A stretch of DNA of 64,000 bases from assembly GCA_030407085.1 (NCBI GenBank), contig CM059582.1, positions 53,581,001-53,645,000 on the forward strand. Reading direction: 5' to 3'. A program made the translations under genes and the position numbers. The stretch is from Trichopria drosophilae. Taxonomy: Eukaryota; Arthropoda; Insecta; Hymenoptera; Diapriidae. Below are positions 48,305 through 61,191 of this stretch, one piece after another. The notes beneath the pieces were generated by a model that saw only the letters and a list, made by a program, of their open reading frames with translations, ran no database searches and had not been told where the DNA came from. Position 1 is the first letter of the stretch. Each line of letters opens with the position of its first letter.

Positions 48305-50210
48305 ACAGAGAAAAGAGAAATGGACATTGTACAAAATAAACTCGTTTTATTTACTGAACGTTTGGTAATTTTCAGAACTTGTTGAATTTTAAATACATAT
48401 TACAGTAAAGTCAGCATAAGTTATATTTCTCCATGTTAATATTTACTTTACATCAGAAAGTAAAGTGTTTGGACATTTCGCCCAGCCGGAAAACTAAATA
48501 AATCCTAACAAATTAGAAATACTTTATAAAATTACTGTGTCATTTAATCTTAATTCGAAATGTAGAAGTTACCTCCTTTTAATGAATTAGTACAATAAAC
48601 TAAGCTAAATGTTAACAACAAGAAGGAAAACTTCATTTTTCTTAATGATATTTTACTGAACCGTTTGGTAATATTTGCCGATTCATAGGGGAAACTAATT
48701 TTATCTTTGAATTTACGTTTAAAACTAGCAAACGTTCGAGTAAATCTTACAATTATAAAGGTATTATTTATTATGCTTTTGCAGAAAATTTCCTATGGGG
48801 GAGAGTAATATATACTTATCATTCGGAAAATATACATTTGCATTGGCAAAAAGTGCAAAATACCCATATGTGTCCTATTTTTACTCCGTCGTTTAGTAAA
48901 AAGTCCTGTATTACAAATAAACATTCCATTTTTCTTCTCTGTGTATATGATTTTATTAGTAATCTACAGCATGAAGCGACACGAGTGATTACACTCAAAC
49001 ATCTCTGAGGCATATTCATCAGATCCTATATTTCTTGTCATAAGTATTGTCTAAACTTATTAGAGTGAAACATCAGCCACTCTCCAAGAATGGAGTTCCA
49101 GTCTACACGAAGTGAAGTCTTCACTTCATAAAAACTGATATTTCACTCCTTCATTTTCGCTATTTCACTACAGTCAATTATCACTACATAAAGAGCAATT
49201 TCTTACCATAGGAAATTCACAAATCGAAACACGTGGAATACACAACATAGAATGTAAGTTTGATATCATTGGATTGTAGAATTCATATTTGCTTTCGTAC
49301 ATTCCACAGGTTGTGGTATGAGAATTATATATTCTCAATAGATTGCATGTATAACCTACGTCAAGTATTCGCAAAAAATATTTTTTGTTCAGTACGTTAT
49401 TAGCATATTGAAGAACATAATTCAATAACTTTTTTCCACCTGGTACATCCTGAAGATATCCAAATTGATTTTTTGAACTTTACTAAAAACTTTCGTGAAC
49501 AAATTTCTACTCGGGTAGTGTCTGTAAATGAGCTCATCTTTTCAAGAAATGAACGGAAAAAGGATGTGTAGATTCGTTGTTTATTTTTTAAAAGTTCATT
49601 CAACTTTTCTACAATAAATTTCACAATATTCCGAAATGAAGTCCTTGAGAATTTTAAGGCTCTTCCATGGGTGTAAAATAAGCATAATACCGAACATTCA
49701 ATAATATACAGAAGCACATAAATTTGTAAAAATCGTACTCGACCGCGTAAAAGCGGTTTCCGGCAAGAACCCAAGAAGAAGCATGCAACAACCACCGAGT
49801 GGATTCATTTCCGGAGAGGCGTATTTCAGAGGGATGTGTTAAGCTTTCCTCTTTTGCATATCAGCAATGCCACTATCTACTGCCTTCGCCATCCCAAGGA
49901 TTTATGCAGAGAGTACCAGATAACCGCGAGCATAAAATTACCCATCAATTTTATATGAAATGTCTTTAAAGTCGGCGCAGTCGGAAGCTCCATTTGCAAT
50001 AGAAATTAAGGTTGCAGACGGTTAGAATATACGGAAGCTGCTCCGAATGCTGAATCATGAATCCCTTAAGAAAATCCTCTGCTCTAATATGACCTAGCAT
50101 TTTAATGCACTAATCAATTTACTTACATTAGGCACATCTAAAAATATTTTGTTTGTTATACATGACAAACTTTTCCGGATGTCATTGACCTCTGAGAAAT
50201 AGTACATTAT
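48305..50210. other. AT-rich DNA, no gene
   Basis: TTTACTGAACGTTTGGTAAT (48350) recurs as TTTACTGAACCGTTTGGTAA (48652), a single direct repeat of about 20 bp. Overlapping minus frames at 49174-49425 and 49400-49795 (83 and 131 codons) have no recognisable domain. Nothing else was seen apart from the palindrome at 49109. Confidence 0.5.
49109..49127. repeat. Perfect 9-bp palindrome with 1-base centre
   Basis: GAAGTGAAG-T-CTTCACTTC. The TTTCACT word recurs at 49142 and 49160. Possible dimeric protein site; motif only. Confidence 0.6.
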
Positions 50211-50420
50211 GTAAGAAGGGCGCAATTACCGATCTTAGTCGAATGAAAAGTTTGTCGCTCGAGCGAAGAAAGGGTGCCAATCACAATCGTTGAAGATTGA
50301 TATTTCGCCCGTATTGCATATGATATTTTTTAATGTGACAGGCGTGGGGCTCGATAATTTGCGCCCGAAGATTTCACTGGAGGGCGCAAAAGCGAGTTCT
50401 ACTCCCGGAGTGTTAAAATT
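50211..50420 (-). repeat. GCGCCC dispersed repeat, copy 2 (inverted)
   Basis: Read on the minus strand: GGGAGTAGAACTCGCTTTTG, CGCCCTCC, then TTAAAAAATATCATATGCA, CTTCGCTCGAGCGACAAACTT and GGTAATTGCGCCCTTC. It matches copy 1 (46380-46576) block by block at roughly 75%. Its extra GGGCGCAAATTATCGAGCC block lies between the first two shared words. Confidence 0.65.
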
Positions 50421-53029
50421 ATTTAGATTTTCTTGAAAAGGTCAGTGAATGATTCTTATAATTAAATATTTTAATAAGACTCAGGCAGTATTAAAAAATC
50501 TGAAACTGCTTTGTACAGGATAATTTTTTTCGTGCAAGAAATATAACATAAAGGAAACTTAAAATATTTGATATCTTAATACGAAAATCAGGTTGTCAAG
50601 AATTGTTTATATAATTCAACGAATAAATATGTTATAATATTCGCACATAATGTCTCTACATCCTCTGAGGAAGTCAGCTTCGGTTATCGAAATGTCCAGA
50701 GAAAATACACATATTGTTGTTTTACACTCTCCGATAACTTCTTATAACTGACATGATTTAAGAATTTTATATAGTTTGTGATGTTATATAGTACAGACGA
50801 GCTATTAATGGACATTCAATAATACATCTGAATATATTTTTTAAGAATATGGGCAATAACACTGTTTAATATTCACTCTAAATTGCCTGGGGTTGAAAAC
50901 GACTACATTGTACTGAATTTCAACTTCAACTGGTGAGAATTCAGCCATCCATTTAAAGTCAAATTTCATTTTACATTAAAGTAAAATTCCAACTTAATGA
51001 AAGCATTTTAATCGTTAGGTATTAAACATTCATTCTCATGTATATTTGATGATATTTGAAATTTGTGAATACAATGGGTATGATATACAGCTACAGTCGA
51101 TGCATAAAATACATAAAACAGTTGTTCATCCAATAAAATACACCTGTATAGATGGAGTTATATGTAACAGCATAAATTCAACCATTAAATACTGCAATTA
51201 TTATAAAAACTCATTTATTAACTTCAATACAGCAATTCCAAAATTTGAAATGACGGATTCACTTTAGAAAGTCGAAATCGGTTCACTTTAAGATCTGTAG
51301 AGTGTAAAATTTGAAACACTTATTGTATTATTTTAATCAATCGTTGATATCAATACTAAGTTTGTTATGTTTAGTTTAATAACTAATGAGAAAAAGCCTA
51401 CGTAAATCAGACGGTCTACTTGCATTTTTTTTTATTAAAAACTTTTGAAACAATTCGATTGTGTAAGTTGTTAAATACTACTACATTCTCTAGTCTGTAT
51501 CTACAGAAAAATATGAAACTGAATAGTTGTCAACTATTTAAATCATTTTTCTATCCTACAATGACATGACTAAGTATACAAACCATATATACTAGGGTAC
51601 ATCATTATTTTTGTTGTTGTTGATTGAAAATATTTTAATACTAGATTTCTGAAGCTAATTATGTAATTCAATTATCATGCAATATTTAATTACACCAGAA
51701 TTATTTAGTTTTATATATTGTTTCTTAAAATTATAACAATGACTGAAGACGTATTTACAAACATCATAAATGTAATGAATACAAAATGATTTGAATAAGA
51801 ATATATTTTCTTTCTACTATCGATAATAATCGATTAAATCGATCTAACTCACTATAATCTTTTTTCGATTTGAATGTAATTGAAAACCTCATATACCTTA
51901 ATCTAATTCAGGTTTCCTAATTTTATTTATGCTCGTCAAAATGTTCCTACAAGAAAGCAATTCTTCGTTTGATGGAAACTTTTTTCTTTAAAATATATTG
52001 ATACATAAAGTGATTTCGACGGTGTAAATAACTCAAACTACGTATAATCTTCATTTATGAATCTCCAGTGAACAACCGCATTCTGCATATAACGTAAAAG
52101 AAAAACGGATATTTCTCAACTTCTGGCCCATGGGGGTAATTAAAGGTTTATAGTTTTAAATCAAGATTTATTATAAAATAGTGTTTTCACATAATAATGT
52201 CTGTCATTTATACCGCAGTATTTTAGACCATGTCAAGTTTTGAATGAATAGTTATTGGAGAATTGTTACCGTAATACCGGAGTATTCATATTACAAACGC
52301 CATCTTCGTTAATTTAAGTTTAGGACGCAACTGTAATAAATCTAATAGTTTCAGTTGCTTGGATTTTGAACCTCAAGAGCATTTCAATGCTTCACTTGAA
52401 CCAACAGTTGGTGTCAGCTTTCAAATTAATATAATTGATGAGAGTAAGGATTAACTGAATGCATAGTGGACAAAATTATTCATGATGTCCTTATTTATGA
52501 TTCATTTTTTCATATCAAAAAGGACGAATGCATCAAGTATGTGGTAAGAATGAAACACAAAGTTTTGTAACACCAAAGGACTCTTGAGGTATATCATTAG
52601 AAATTAAAGTAAATTGTCTTAATTTAGTAAGACCAGGTTTTGAGTACATCCTTCACTATATATTACCTTAGAAACTTGACATAACAACATAAAACCTGGT
52701 ATCTTCAAGTTCACGAACTTGAAATGGATGAAACCTTGCTGTTATCGAAAATTTGTGGAAAGTTTTCATCTCAAAATCGAAAAGGTTCTACTTGAGAAAA
52801 ATTACAGTACATTTTTAGTAAAACTTTATCGGTTATTAATTAGGATTCATACCTGAAGTAAATCACATATTTATTAGTTTTCTGCTCAGATATTGATGAG
52901 AATACACCAAATAAGGGTAAGGCCAAAGTGTGATTAGAAACCTATCGGAATTAAGGGAAATAATTTCATAACTCCAACTCCAATTATTTCATAAACACAC
53001 TGCGGCTGTACGTTACGAAATTGATTTTG
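50421..53029. other. AT-rich DNA with two small palindromes
   Basis: AT-rich. A 73-codon frame (51046-51267) has no recognisable content; AAATTTGAAATGACGGATTC at its end may be a trace of the GCTGATTACGAAT repeat tail. The palindromes at 52.6-52.7 kb are listed separately. Confidence 0.5.
52632..52723. repeat. Two adjacent perfect inverted repeats
   Basis: ACCAGGTTTT (52632-52641) pairs exactly with AAAACCTGGT (52691-52700). Immediately after, TTCAAGTTC-AC-GAACTTGAA (52704-52723) is a perfect 9-bp-arm palindrome. It could form a stem with a 49-base loop beside a small cruciform. No known RNA recognised. Confidence 0.55.
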
Positions 53030-53520
53030 GGCCTTTAATGAGGAATTCTAACCACACTATTGATTCAATTTCGTACATTAATCAATAAGTAATGTAACTA
53101 GGCTTTTATCGATGGATCCGCCCACTGGGTAACCTGATGTTCGATGTTAATATTAATTATAGGCCCGATCAAAGTTAATTATAAATAGGCCAATAAGAAG
53201 CTGTCTCCGAAGCACGCTCCGTGTGCACAGTTTAAACAATTCATAATCATGTTTTGGGCCACTAATGGCGAAGTGAGCTTCTAACGAGGCCTGACACGAT
53301 TAACTATGTAAGTCAGGGGCGAGGGCGACTTCGATCAGTTTCTCCTAGCGACGAGGAGTAGAACACCCTCTTGAAAGCTGTGCTAATGGCGCTTTCGTAA
53401 AACATGATTAATCTACGTTTTTGTCAATTTGGTACCTTTACCCATAGGGCCTCTATACCTTGCGCCCTCCTACTTAGGCTTCGATGTAAGGCAGGACGTG
53501 TTGATTCTATTCCATTAATC
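53030..53520. promoter_or_regulatory. GC-richer patch, enhancer candidate
   Basis: About 490 bp with clearly higher GC than the flanks, no open frame of 60 codons and many unique, non-repetitive words (GGATCCGCCCACTGGG, GAAGCACGCTCCGTGTGCAC, GGGCGAGGGCGACTTCGATC). It contains TCF-like and MEF2-like sites (next entry) and a GATTAATC word (53409-53416) of the Otx/Bicoid type. It looks like a conserved non-coding element. Conservation itself cannot be tested here. Confidence 0.4.
53168..53188 (+). promoter_or_regulatory. TCF-like and MEF2-like sites, adjacent
   Basis: ATCAAAG (53168-53174) fits the TCF/Pangolin core, and TTATAAATAG (53179-53188) fits the MEF2 consensus YTAWWWWTAR. A TTAATTA homeodomain core bridges them, and AGGCCC / GGCC words flank the group. 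Exact matches to known consensus sequences; binding is inference. Confidence 0.35.
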
Positions 53521-54453
53521 ATTTACATAAATTACATCAGGGGGTAACCTATCAGTCGTCTAGTCAAAGTTCATTGGATCTGTCACAACGACAAAAACTA
53601 CATGAATAATTATAATTTAATTTAAGAACTAGATTCATGTCCATGTTAGGGTCAATTATCGGTGTTTTCTCACGAAAATCCAGATTTATTGTATTCATGT
53701 AAGAGATATGTTTAATGTTATATCTCATGCATATTTCGGAATTGTAACAATTGGATTTTCATATGACTGAATTCCGTTCAATATTAATGTTAACTCAAGA
53801 CAAAGAAAAACCGATTTATTAGACTGTTGGACGTAACCGAAGTATGTTAAATAATATTACTATAAGTACTTATGAATTACAAAATCCAAAGATTTTACAA
53901 CTTTCTTTCCAAAGGAAACAATTTTTCCTACAGAAAGAAAAAAATGTAGTTTTCTGGATACATTGACTTACCCGAACTTAATTTAGTTCACAGAACTGAA
54001 CGGTTGGTTATGGACACCAAACATGTAAGCATCTACAATTGTGATTTTTAGAATCAAACTATTTGGGTAAGCTAACCAAACAACTTATTTGGACATGGTA
54101 CACATTTATCGGTAATCTTATTTCACATGTATAACTTAACTTTATGATTACAAAATATTTTTATTTATATATGTTGACACAATGCTTGAATGAACACAAC
54201 ACCGAAACAATCTATCAAGCAAAATTATTTACATTATAGAGCATAATATTATAGAAAAACTTCGAAATTAGTTTTCCAATTGTTATTAGTTGTTCGCCGG
54301 TCTATAAGCCGCGAAACTTTTACGCTCAGTATTCATAAAGTAAATAGTTTCAGCCTAAGAAGGTTAGTCCCAAAGCAACTAAAATTTTGGTTCTACTAAG
54401 CAAACCGAATTTAGATTACTAAGTTGAATTTAAAGCTAAAAGAATTACATTTA
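53521..54453. other. AT-rich DNA, no gene
   Basis: AT-rich. No open frame of 60 codons. Some loosely complementary AAACCGAATTTAGATTA / TTAGTTCACAGAACTGAAC blocks (53940-54020, 54390-54450) might be an old foldback but do not align well. Confidence 0.45.
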
Positions 54454-54674
54454 CAGTAGAGTCCCGGTACAATTGCATCTCGCTATATTTATGTCCCAGC
54501 ATATTTTCCTGGTTCCGACTGTCACCGATCTCTTTTTCTCCCACCTTCCAGGCTGGGGCCTGCTGTGACGTCTAGAACATAACGCGACTGAGCGCTCCCC
54601 TTCTTTTGGCAAATATAACGAGACGGGAGGGCAAGGCGAGAAACCGAGCCGGAAAATATACCGGGACTCTACTT
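54454..54674 (+). mobile_element. CAGTAGAGTCCCGG MITE, copy B
   Basis: Starts CAGTAGAGTCCCGGTA after TA (54452-54453) and ends TACCGGGACTCTACT. The terminal repeats are about 16 bp. The 221-bp body shares GGGCCTGCTGTGACGTC, AACATAACGCGACTGAG, CGCTCCCCTTCTT and AAATATAACGAGA with copy D. Its CRE is damaged (TGACGTCT at 54566). A CAG start and TA target suggest the Tc1/mariner-pogo group; that assignment is inference. Confidence 0.8.
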
Positions 54675-57605
54675 ATAGCTACTTCTCAAATCATTTTCCA
54701 TTTGCAAATCTTACTCAAAACGAGTAACCTGACATCTTGTTTGTGAACAATGTACAGAAAGTTTCTTATAAATGGTTTTCAAGTATTTTTATTTTGTCTC
54801 CAATTGTAGTTTTTTGAACTGAAATTCATTGAATATAGCGCAAATTTCATAACCTAAATTTGTTTTAAAAAGTTTCTAATAAGGGCGGGTTTAAATCGAT
54901 GTTTTTCTGTGCACTGTCATTTTCACCAAACGTAATGTTTTAGAATTTTATGTTTGTTTGTTTTTCTTATTAAACATATACAAATTCTAATTATTGTAGT
55001 GGATTTTCAGAGAAAATATCTGTAATTTATATCAATAATTTTGAAAAACCAATAAGATTTTGTATAATACCGTTATGATTTCCTGTAACTATCTTCCATA
55101 ATATCTAATACTACCTCCGTTTATTGTTAATTTAATGTAGCGTTACTATAGTACTATTGTATTGCGGTACGTTACTGCGTCGCTAGTAACGTGTCAACAC
55201 AATATTGATTCTATGCTTTACTTAGTGACGACATCTCACTTGCGTGACGTATCCTAATATTGTTTAAATAAGCAATCTGAGTCTATAATTATTAGTCTTA
55301 CCCTAATTAATCTGTATTGTAGTAGGGAGATATATATTCTCACATCAATTAATTCAAGACGTATTTTAAGAGTTATTTTTCAATATAATATTGAAATTTG
55401 AAAGTTAGTTATTGTATTAAAGTATTTTGTAATGATTTAATTATTGAAAGCATTAGCAGCAACCACAACTGGTGAAGTAAACATCATAACTGCAATTAAA
55501 ATTGCACATACAAATATATGTCATAAATAGAATTTAAAATTAATTTATATTCGTGCTGTTCTTAATTTATATGATTGATTAACTAAATTAATACTTTTTT
55601 AACAATAAATATTCTAAAGAGATATAATAAATCTTGAAAAATAAATGCATAATTTTTAATTATAAAAACTAAATTAAAATAGATATATTTATTGTTCAAC
55701 AGATTTGATATTTAATGCAATAAGACTACTTTTATCATTTTAATACTCCAGTGAACATTACTAATAAATAGTTTGTCATCAAGACTATTTTAGGCCAATG
55801 TATTAATTCTTCAACATCGAATTAGTTTTTTTCGATTTCTTAAATTAAGCTACTTTAGACATAAGATGCAAAGCAAATAATGTATATATTTAGTATAATT
55901 GTTATATATACATAATAATGAATATTCTTTTTGTTTTCAGAAATCATTTATCGAAGTGAAACGAACTCATTAGGTATGTACATTTTTGGTTGCTTTTTTA
56001 ACTCAATTATATCCGAATTGACAGTAACATTAATGATTTGGAATAATTTTGTCAAAATATACTTTTTTTTTGGATGGAAGAATAGTAATAATTATTCACA
56101 AATTATTTCCAAACGAACGGTCCCTTGTTAGACTCGTGAGCCACCATCAATTTTCTAGTTCGGTCCTCATTTTTTGTCAAAAATCAAAAGCATGATACAA
56201 AAAATCGTAATTTAATTTTCCGCAGCTTATCATTATGCCATTTGAAAAGTTTTCCAAGAGAAATATGGAAACAAGTTATCAACTACAAAGTTTCAACTTC
56301 AAAGATAAAAATGTTAGAAAAAATGAAATATTAAAGATTTTATCTTTGTTCATCATAGTTAAATTAACTTCTATAATTCATCACTTATGCTATAAAGTTT
56401 AATTTTTTTAAAAACAACTTTTTGTAAAACTCAATCAACAATACATTTCTTCGTATTCCAATTCATTCGTCTATATTTCCTAAATTCGTGAATAAATGAA
56501 TCAAGCATAAATGGTCTAAATAAAATGAAAAATTCAAATTCAAATTCAAAATATAATACACGAGAATGCATTACTTTAAATGCCATCAAAGAGCGTAGTT
56601 AATGAAATTTAGTGTACGTCCATTTTTTAAAATTTTTATCAACAATATGTTAAAAATAAAATGTCTTGCATGTAGGAACATCAAATATAATCGTGTATGC
56701 TTTATAACATACAGAGAATATATTTCGTATTTGTAAACATGAGGAAAAGATAACACGTCTAATTTATCACGTGATTGTACTGTGAATAAAAACTGAGTTT
56801 CAGACTGAAATATATTCAAGACGATATAACCCTTACGGGATTTGCAAGAAGACCTATAGTTCCACACAAATGTCCCTAATTTATGTTCAGTGCAAAATAA
56901 ATTCTATCACTTTCTTAAAGTTTTCATATTAGGTACCGAAGAAAATGTTCCGTGTGAAAAAGGTTTTTAGTCATAAAAACAACTTTTTATGCGGCACTAT
57001 CGTCCCTACGATATTGATAAAACACTTCTTGTGGGTTTTACATTCAGATACTAAAAGTATAATATGATATGACAAAAGTCAGCGAAATTTGGTGTCATTT
57101 ACTGAATTAACATTTGTGGGAAAATAAACTTCTTTATATTACAATGACAAACTTTCTTCTTTTGTTAATTTGCGTTCAGACGAATATTGAAAATATGTCA
57201 ATACGCTTTTATTCTAAATGTGTGATGATAAAACAGGCGTAAAAAATTAATTTTACTGACGGTTAAGAATTAATGCATTGTATTGAATACATACAAAAAT
57301 TTGAAAATAATTTTCGATCTTATGTAAATGAGTATTTTAGAAAAACACAAATATCATAATTATTTATTTTTGTAGTTCATTTTTTCCATGCAATAATATA
57401 TATATAGCATGGAGATGAATGAAACATCGAGACTAATTAAATTAATTTTATTCAAATTCGTGGTTCATTATTTTATTTCTTCTATATGAAAATGTGGATT
57501 AATATTAATTTTGCGTATATTGAACTTCAAAAAGTAATGTTTGAGTCCCATTCAACTAAGGTCCTCACGGCGATATAGCACCCCTCCGGTAAGCTTACAG
57601 AAAAA
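54675..57605. other. AT-rich DNA, no gene
   Basis: About 2.9 kb, among the most AT-rich parts of the window. Frames at 55931-56131 and 56586-56867 (93 codons, minus) have no recognisable content. Confidence 0.55.
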
Positions 57606-57800
57606 GGAGTAAAACTCCATTTTGCCCCCTTGATACAAAATATATTATTTGGCTCGAGTGTAAAATTCAAGTTTATGACTCGGTTGTTAAACACAAAATG
57701 GTGCATAATTCTTATCCGTGTATGATTTTCGCGAACATAAAGTGCCATTTTACAACTAAAAATCTGAGCGTAAAATCAGATTTTGCGCCCGCTCGTGACG
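57606..57800 (+). repeat. GCGCCC dispersed repeat, copy 3 (diverged)
   Basis: GGAGTAAAACTCCATTTTGC CCCC at the start, a GGCTCGAGTG block, GTTAAACACAAAATGGTGCA in place of the GTTAAAAAATATCGTATGCA of copy 1, and a second AATCAGATTTTGCGCCCGC near the end. Same orientation as copy 1 but much more diverged. The minus frames over it (57527-57748, 57756-58148) are not credible genes. Confidence 0.45.
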
Positions 57801-58489
57801 AAAATAAGTATGGATCTTACTCAACGTCATTTGAAAGAGGAAGATTGAACTTTGACCTACCGTATTAGCATAAGTAGTGTTTATTTTACAGTTGTAGGTT
57901 AGGATACTAAACGATGCAGACTTTATAGAGAAATTACGGACAGCATTGTGTTCAGTGCATCGAAAACCAGCGGAAGAGTACAGTCTGGTTTTTAGGTAAA
58001 ATTGTAGATGGTCTGTGTTATCTATAAGTTCAGAGACATAATTTATGAGTTGGTAAAGATTAATATGCCAATATAGCCAATAGTTGATAATAAAAAGATT
58101 CATTTTGCAACAATAGCTATACGCTGAAAGAAATAAGGTATTCATCAATATATCCCAATCCTTTTGGAGGCTCGATAAAGTTCTTTTGTTTAAATTTAAT
58201 AAATGCAGTTTCGAATTCCTAACAATATATTATAGGCAAACAGTGAATCGTAATCAAAATGGAAATTAAGCATAGCTCAGCTACATTTTCCGGCATCTTT
58301 GAGGAACTTTTCACTGATGAAATGTTCAGTGATTCGGTTATCTAATATTCGAATCGTCACAGCGACAAAGTTTCAATCTTCTCTAACTCAGGCTTCAAAC
58401 AACCGAACGAGAGCGATCGACGCTGTCAATAATCATAAAGCACTTCCTCAGAAGATGACTACGAATCGCAAGAAACTTTTGTAAACTTT
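57801..58489. other. AT-rich DNA, no gene
   Basis: A 130-codon minus frame (58148-57756) ends here, reading through repeat copy 3; a 61-codon plus frame lies at 58299-58484. Neither has recognisable content. Confidence 0.5.
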
Positions 58490-58935
58490 ACCGTCTCAGG
58501 GTCTATTTACTCCTGCTCGGTGCACTCCCTATCATATCCACTCTATCTCCCAGTTGCAAATTGTGCCTCTCATTTTCTGCAGTCGTTCATCTCATCGCTC
58601 GTTTCCAAGGTTCCATCTTTTTCTAACGTACCTTTTTGTCCCTTACTACGAGTGCATTTCTTTCTCCAGCACTTTCGTACGTTTTCCAGCCACCCTTCCT
58701 GCCACCTCCGAACAAAAGTTTGATGCGCAACTTGCCGGGAAAATATAGTTCCGTCCTCGTAAATCATCGTCACTCTTGGAGTGCCCCGAGGAAAATGGAG
58801 AATCCGCTTCACTTACAACCGTAACCTTAACAACGTTAAGGTCGCTCCACGAGCATGTTTAACGATCGCTATGCAACTAATGTGAAGCACGGCCTTACGC
58901 CATCTTGTCAGTCGCAGACTTTTCTTTGACTTTCG
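58490..58935. other. GC- and pyrimidine-richer patch
   Basis: Pyrimidine-rich on the plus strand to about 58700, then CpG-containing to 58920. Five overlapping frames of 62-80 codons on both strands reflect low stop density. TTAACAACGTTAAGG (58826-58840) is a near-palindrome. Same class of island as 20.6 and 36.5 kb; no gene call. Confidence 0.4.
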
Positions 58936-60976
58936 GGACGTTAATTAAACATACGTGATGAAATAAAACGACTTTTTAAATCCTGCATGTTTTTAATTGT
59001 ACATTAGTCTTTCGCTTTGCGCAGTCTGCGGAATTACATGAATGAGAATAACAGTCATCTTACACAGAATAAAATTATGGATTTTTAAAGAATAATTAAA
59101 TTGATTTAGAACATCATGAGCTAACAATTTTATGTCGTTCAAAATTATGGATTTTGTATTAGAACACAAAATCTTGGATTCTTATGGTTCAGTTTGGGCA
59201 AGGGACGATTGCTATGAAAAATGAGAAATTCAAAATTCTTACAGCATTACCATCAAGTTTTTTGTCATTATGAACCTTAAATTCAATGTTGTGGTATAAG
59301 AAAAGCAAAATACACTCGCATTCTGTCCTAAGGGATGTCGATTTCGATGACAAACGTATTTTCCTAATAGCATGCGTAAACTTTTTATTTTCCACACTAT
59401 TAATTTATTGATTGCAATGTAAATATTGCAGCCTTTCATGAAAAAGCAACTTTTCTTTTCTGTCCATTTGACGTCCTTTACCGCTAATGAATTTAACGTT
59501 GCCTGATTATCACCTAACGGAAGGAGTCTTTTTTTTATGAAGGTACTTTATAACAAAGATTTTAAAAATGACGATAAATAAAGCACAAAAAATGCACATA
59601 ATTTGAAAATACGTATTTGAATATAAATTTCCTGCAGACTACGAATCAAGTACAACAAAATATACATTTTGTACAAAAAAAAGCCGATTTGGGTCCCGTA
59701 GGAGCCAAAAAATATAGTGGTCCTAAATGTCGGGACTTTCATTCCAAAAATCTCGATAAATAAAACAACTTGCACCTCGTACATTATCCATAAAAATACG
59801 TTTTTAACGAGTTAACACGACATTGTCTTATCTCGCCGTGATGACGCATGGATATAGCCGTCATATTGAATTTTCACTAAAAAAGAAAAATTCAACTAAA
59901 TGGATTTAAAGTAAAAGTATCGAGGGTCACATTGGAATACATTTCAGCACCATCCGACAGCGTTTTCGAAATAAAAATCATGATTTATAAAAAAATCTAC
60001 ACGTTAAAATAACATTTTTTTTTAATGCTGAAAAAATTGGTATTAGTCGTGGTTTTTTTTCTCTAATTTTGACATCGTATTTCAAAAGAGCTAACCCTGA
60101 ACCTATCGGAAATAAATTTTACATCTGCGCACAACTGCATTTTCATACAAATTTTTAAGGCTGGATTCAATAAAACTTTTGGTCAAGCAGTGTGTAATAA
60201 AACCAAATCATTGATCTCATAAAATACATTCTGCTGAATAGAACAGCAATATAATATAATTTGCCTAATACAAAAAAGTCATAGAAGCTGTTGATTTAAC
60301 GGTTAATGCTGTTTATGAGCGTTATGGTTCGCTATGTTCTCTGAAATTAAGCTATGCATAACATGTACCTATAGACATATGCCTATATATTTGCATTGAA
60401 TTAGTTACCGACCGGTGGCAGTAACTTACGTGATCGATACATGGTGTTTCTGGCAGTTGAATTTGCGCAACAGCATATTACGGTGTGGTCTGCAGTAAAC
60501 AGGCAATGGGGAAGCAATGTCCTGAGCGGCTGATGTTTCCAATAAACGATCGTAATCGAGCTTTTAAGCTTAACGTATTTTGTCTCTTGTGTTCGTAAAG
60601 CACCTAACGCCCTATTATTATATATAACAACGTGTCCAACGCATGTTTATGTTTTTAAGGAGCGATTTTTAAAATTAATAAAAAGAACTCATATACGGTT
60701 TCAGTAGGACGTCATAATTTATTTTATGGAACTGGCGAATGAACATCAGACAGACATCAGTTCAATCGGTGCTAAAGTGCATTTCATCAATAACCAATCT
60801 CAAGGTTTATGTAAACTGAGACTGTTAATCCACAGTACGCAACCTCTTTTTTAAAATATTAATAAATAGCTTCATTCTCGATTATCTTAGCATTACCGAG
60901 AAATCAACAACTTACACGGAAAAAAAATGGATAGTTGCGAAAACGGGACAATTAGTACGCTTTACTGACTTAAATA
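58936..60976. other. AT-rich DNA, no gene
   Basis: AT-rich with moderate GC at 60400-60600. Minus frames at 59189-59439 and 59548-59784 are unremarkable. The stretch 59680-60130 has the patchwork look of old repeat DNA but I could not pair it with anything in the window. Confidence 0.45.
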
Positions 60977-61191
60977 CAGTAGAGTCCCGGTAAATTTACC
61001 CACTCGGCTCCTCACCTTGCCGTCCCGTCCCGATACCAAAAGAGGAGCGCTGCTTCTCCCACTCCCCTCAGTCGAATTATGTTCCTGACGTCACAGCAGG
61101 CCTTCCTGTGCCTCCAGCCCGCAAGGTGCGAGAAAAAGAAAGTGGCTGGGATGTAAATATAACGAGATGCAATTATACCGTGACTCTACTG
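60977..61191 (-). mobile_element. CAGTAGAGTCCCGG MITE, copy C
   Basis: Starts CAGTAGAGTCCCGGTAAATT after TA (60975-60976) and ends TATACCGTGACTCTACTG at 61191; the 3' TA is mutated to CA. It is 215 bp, oriented like copy A, with which it shares the ACTCCCCTCAGTCGAATTAT and GTTCCTGACGTCACAGCAGG blocks almost unchanged. Perfect TGACGTCA at 61086-61093. Confidence 0.85.

Noticed and set aside
49400..49795. 131-codon minus-strand open frame
   Set aside because: No recognisable domain, no splice or promoter context, and a composition expected from AT-rich DNA.
57756..58148. 130-codon minus-strand open frame
   Set aside because: Reads into the third GCGCCC repeat copy and has no recognisable content.
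58520..58824. Five frames on both strands near 58.6 kb
   Set aside because: Pyrimidine-rich sequence with few stops; no frame stands out.
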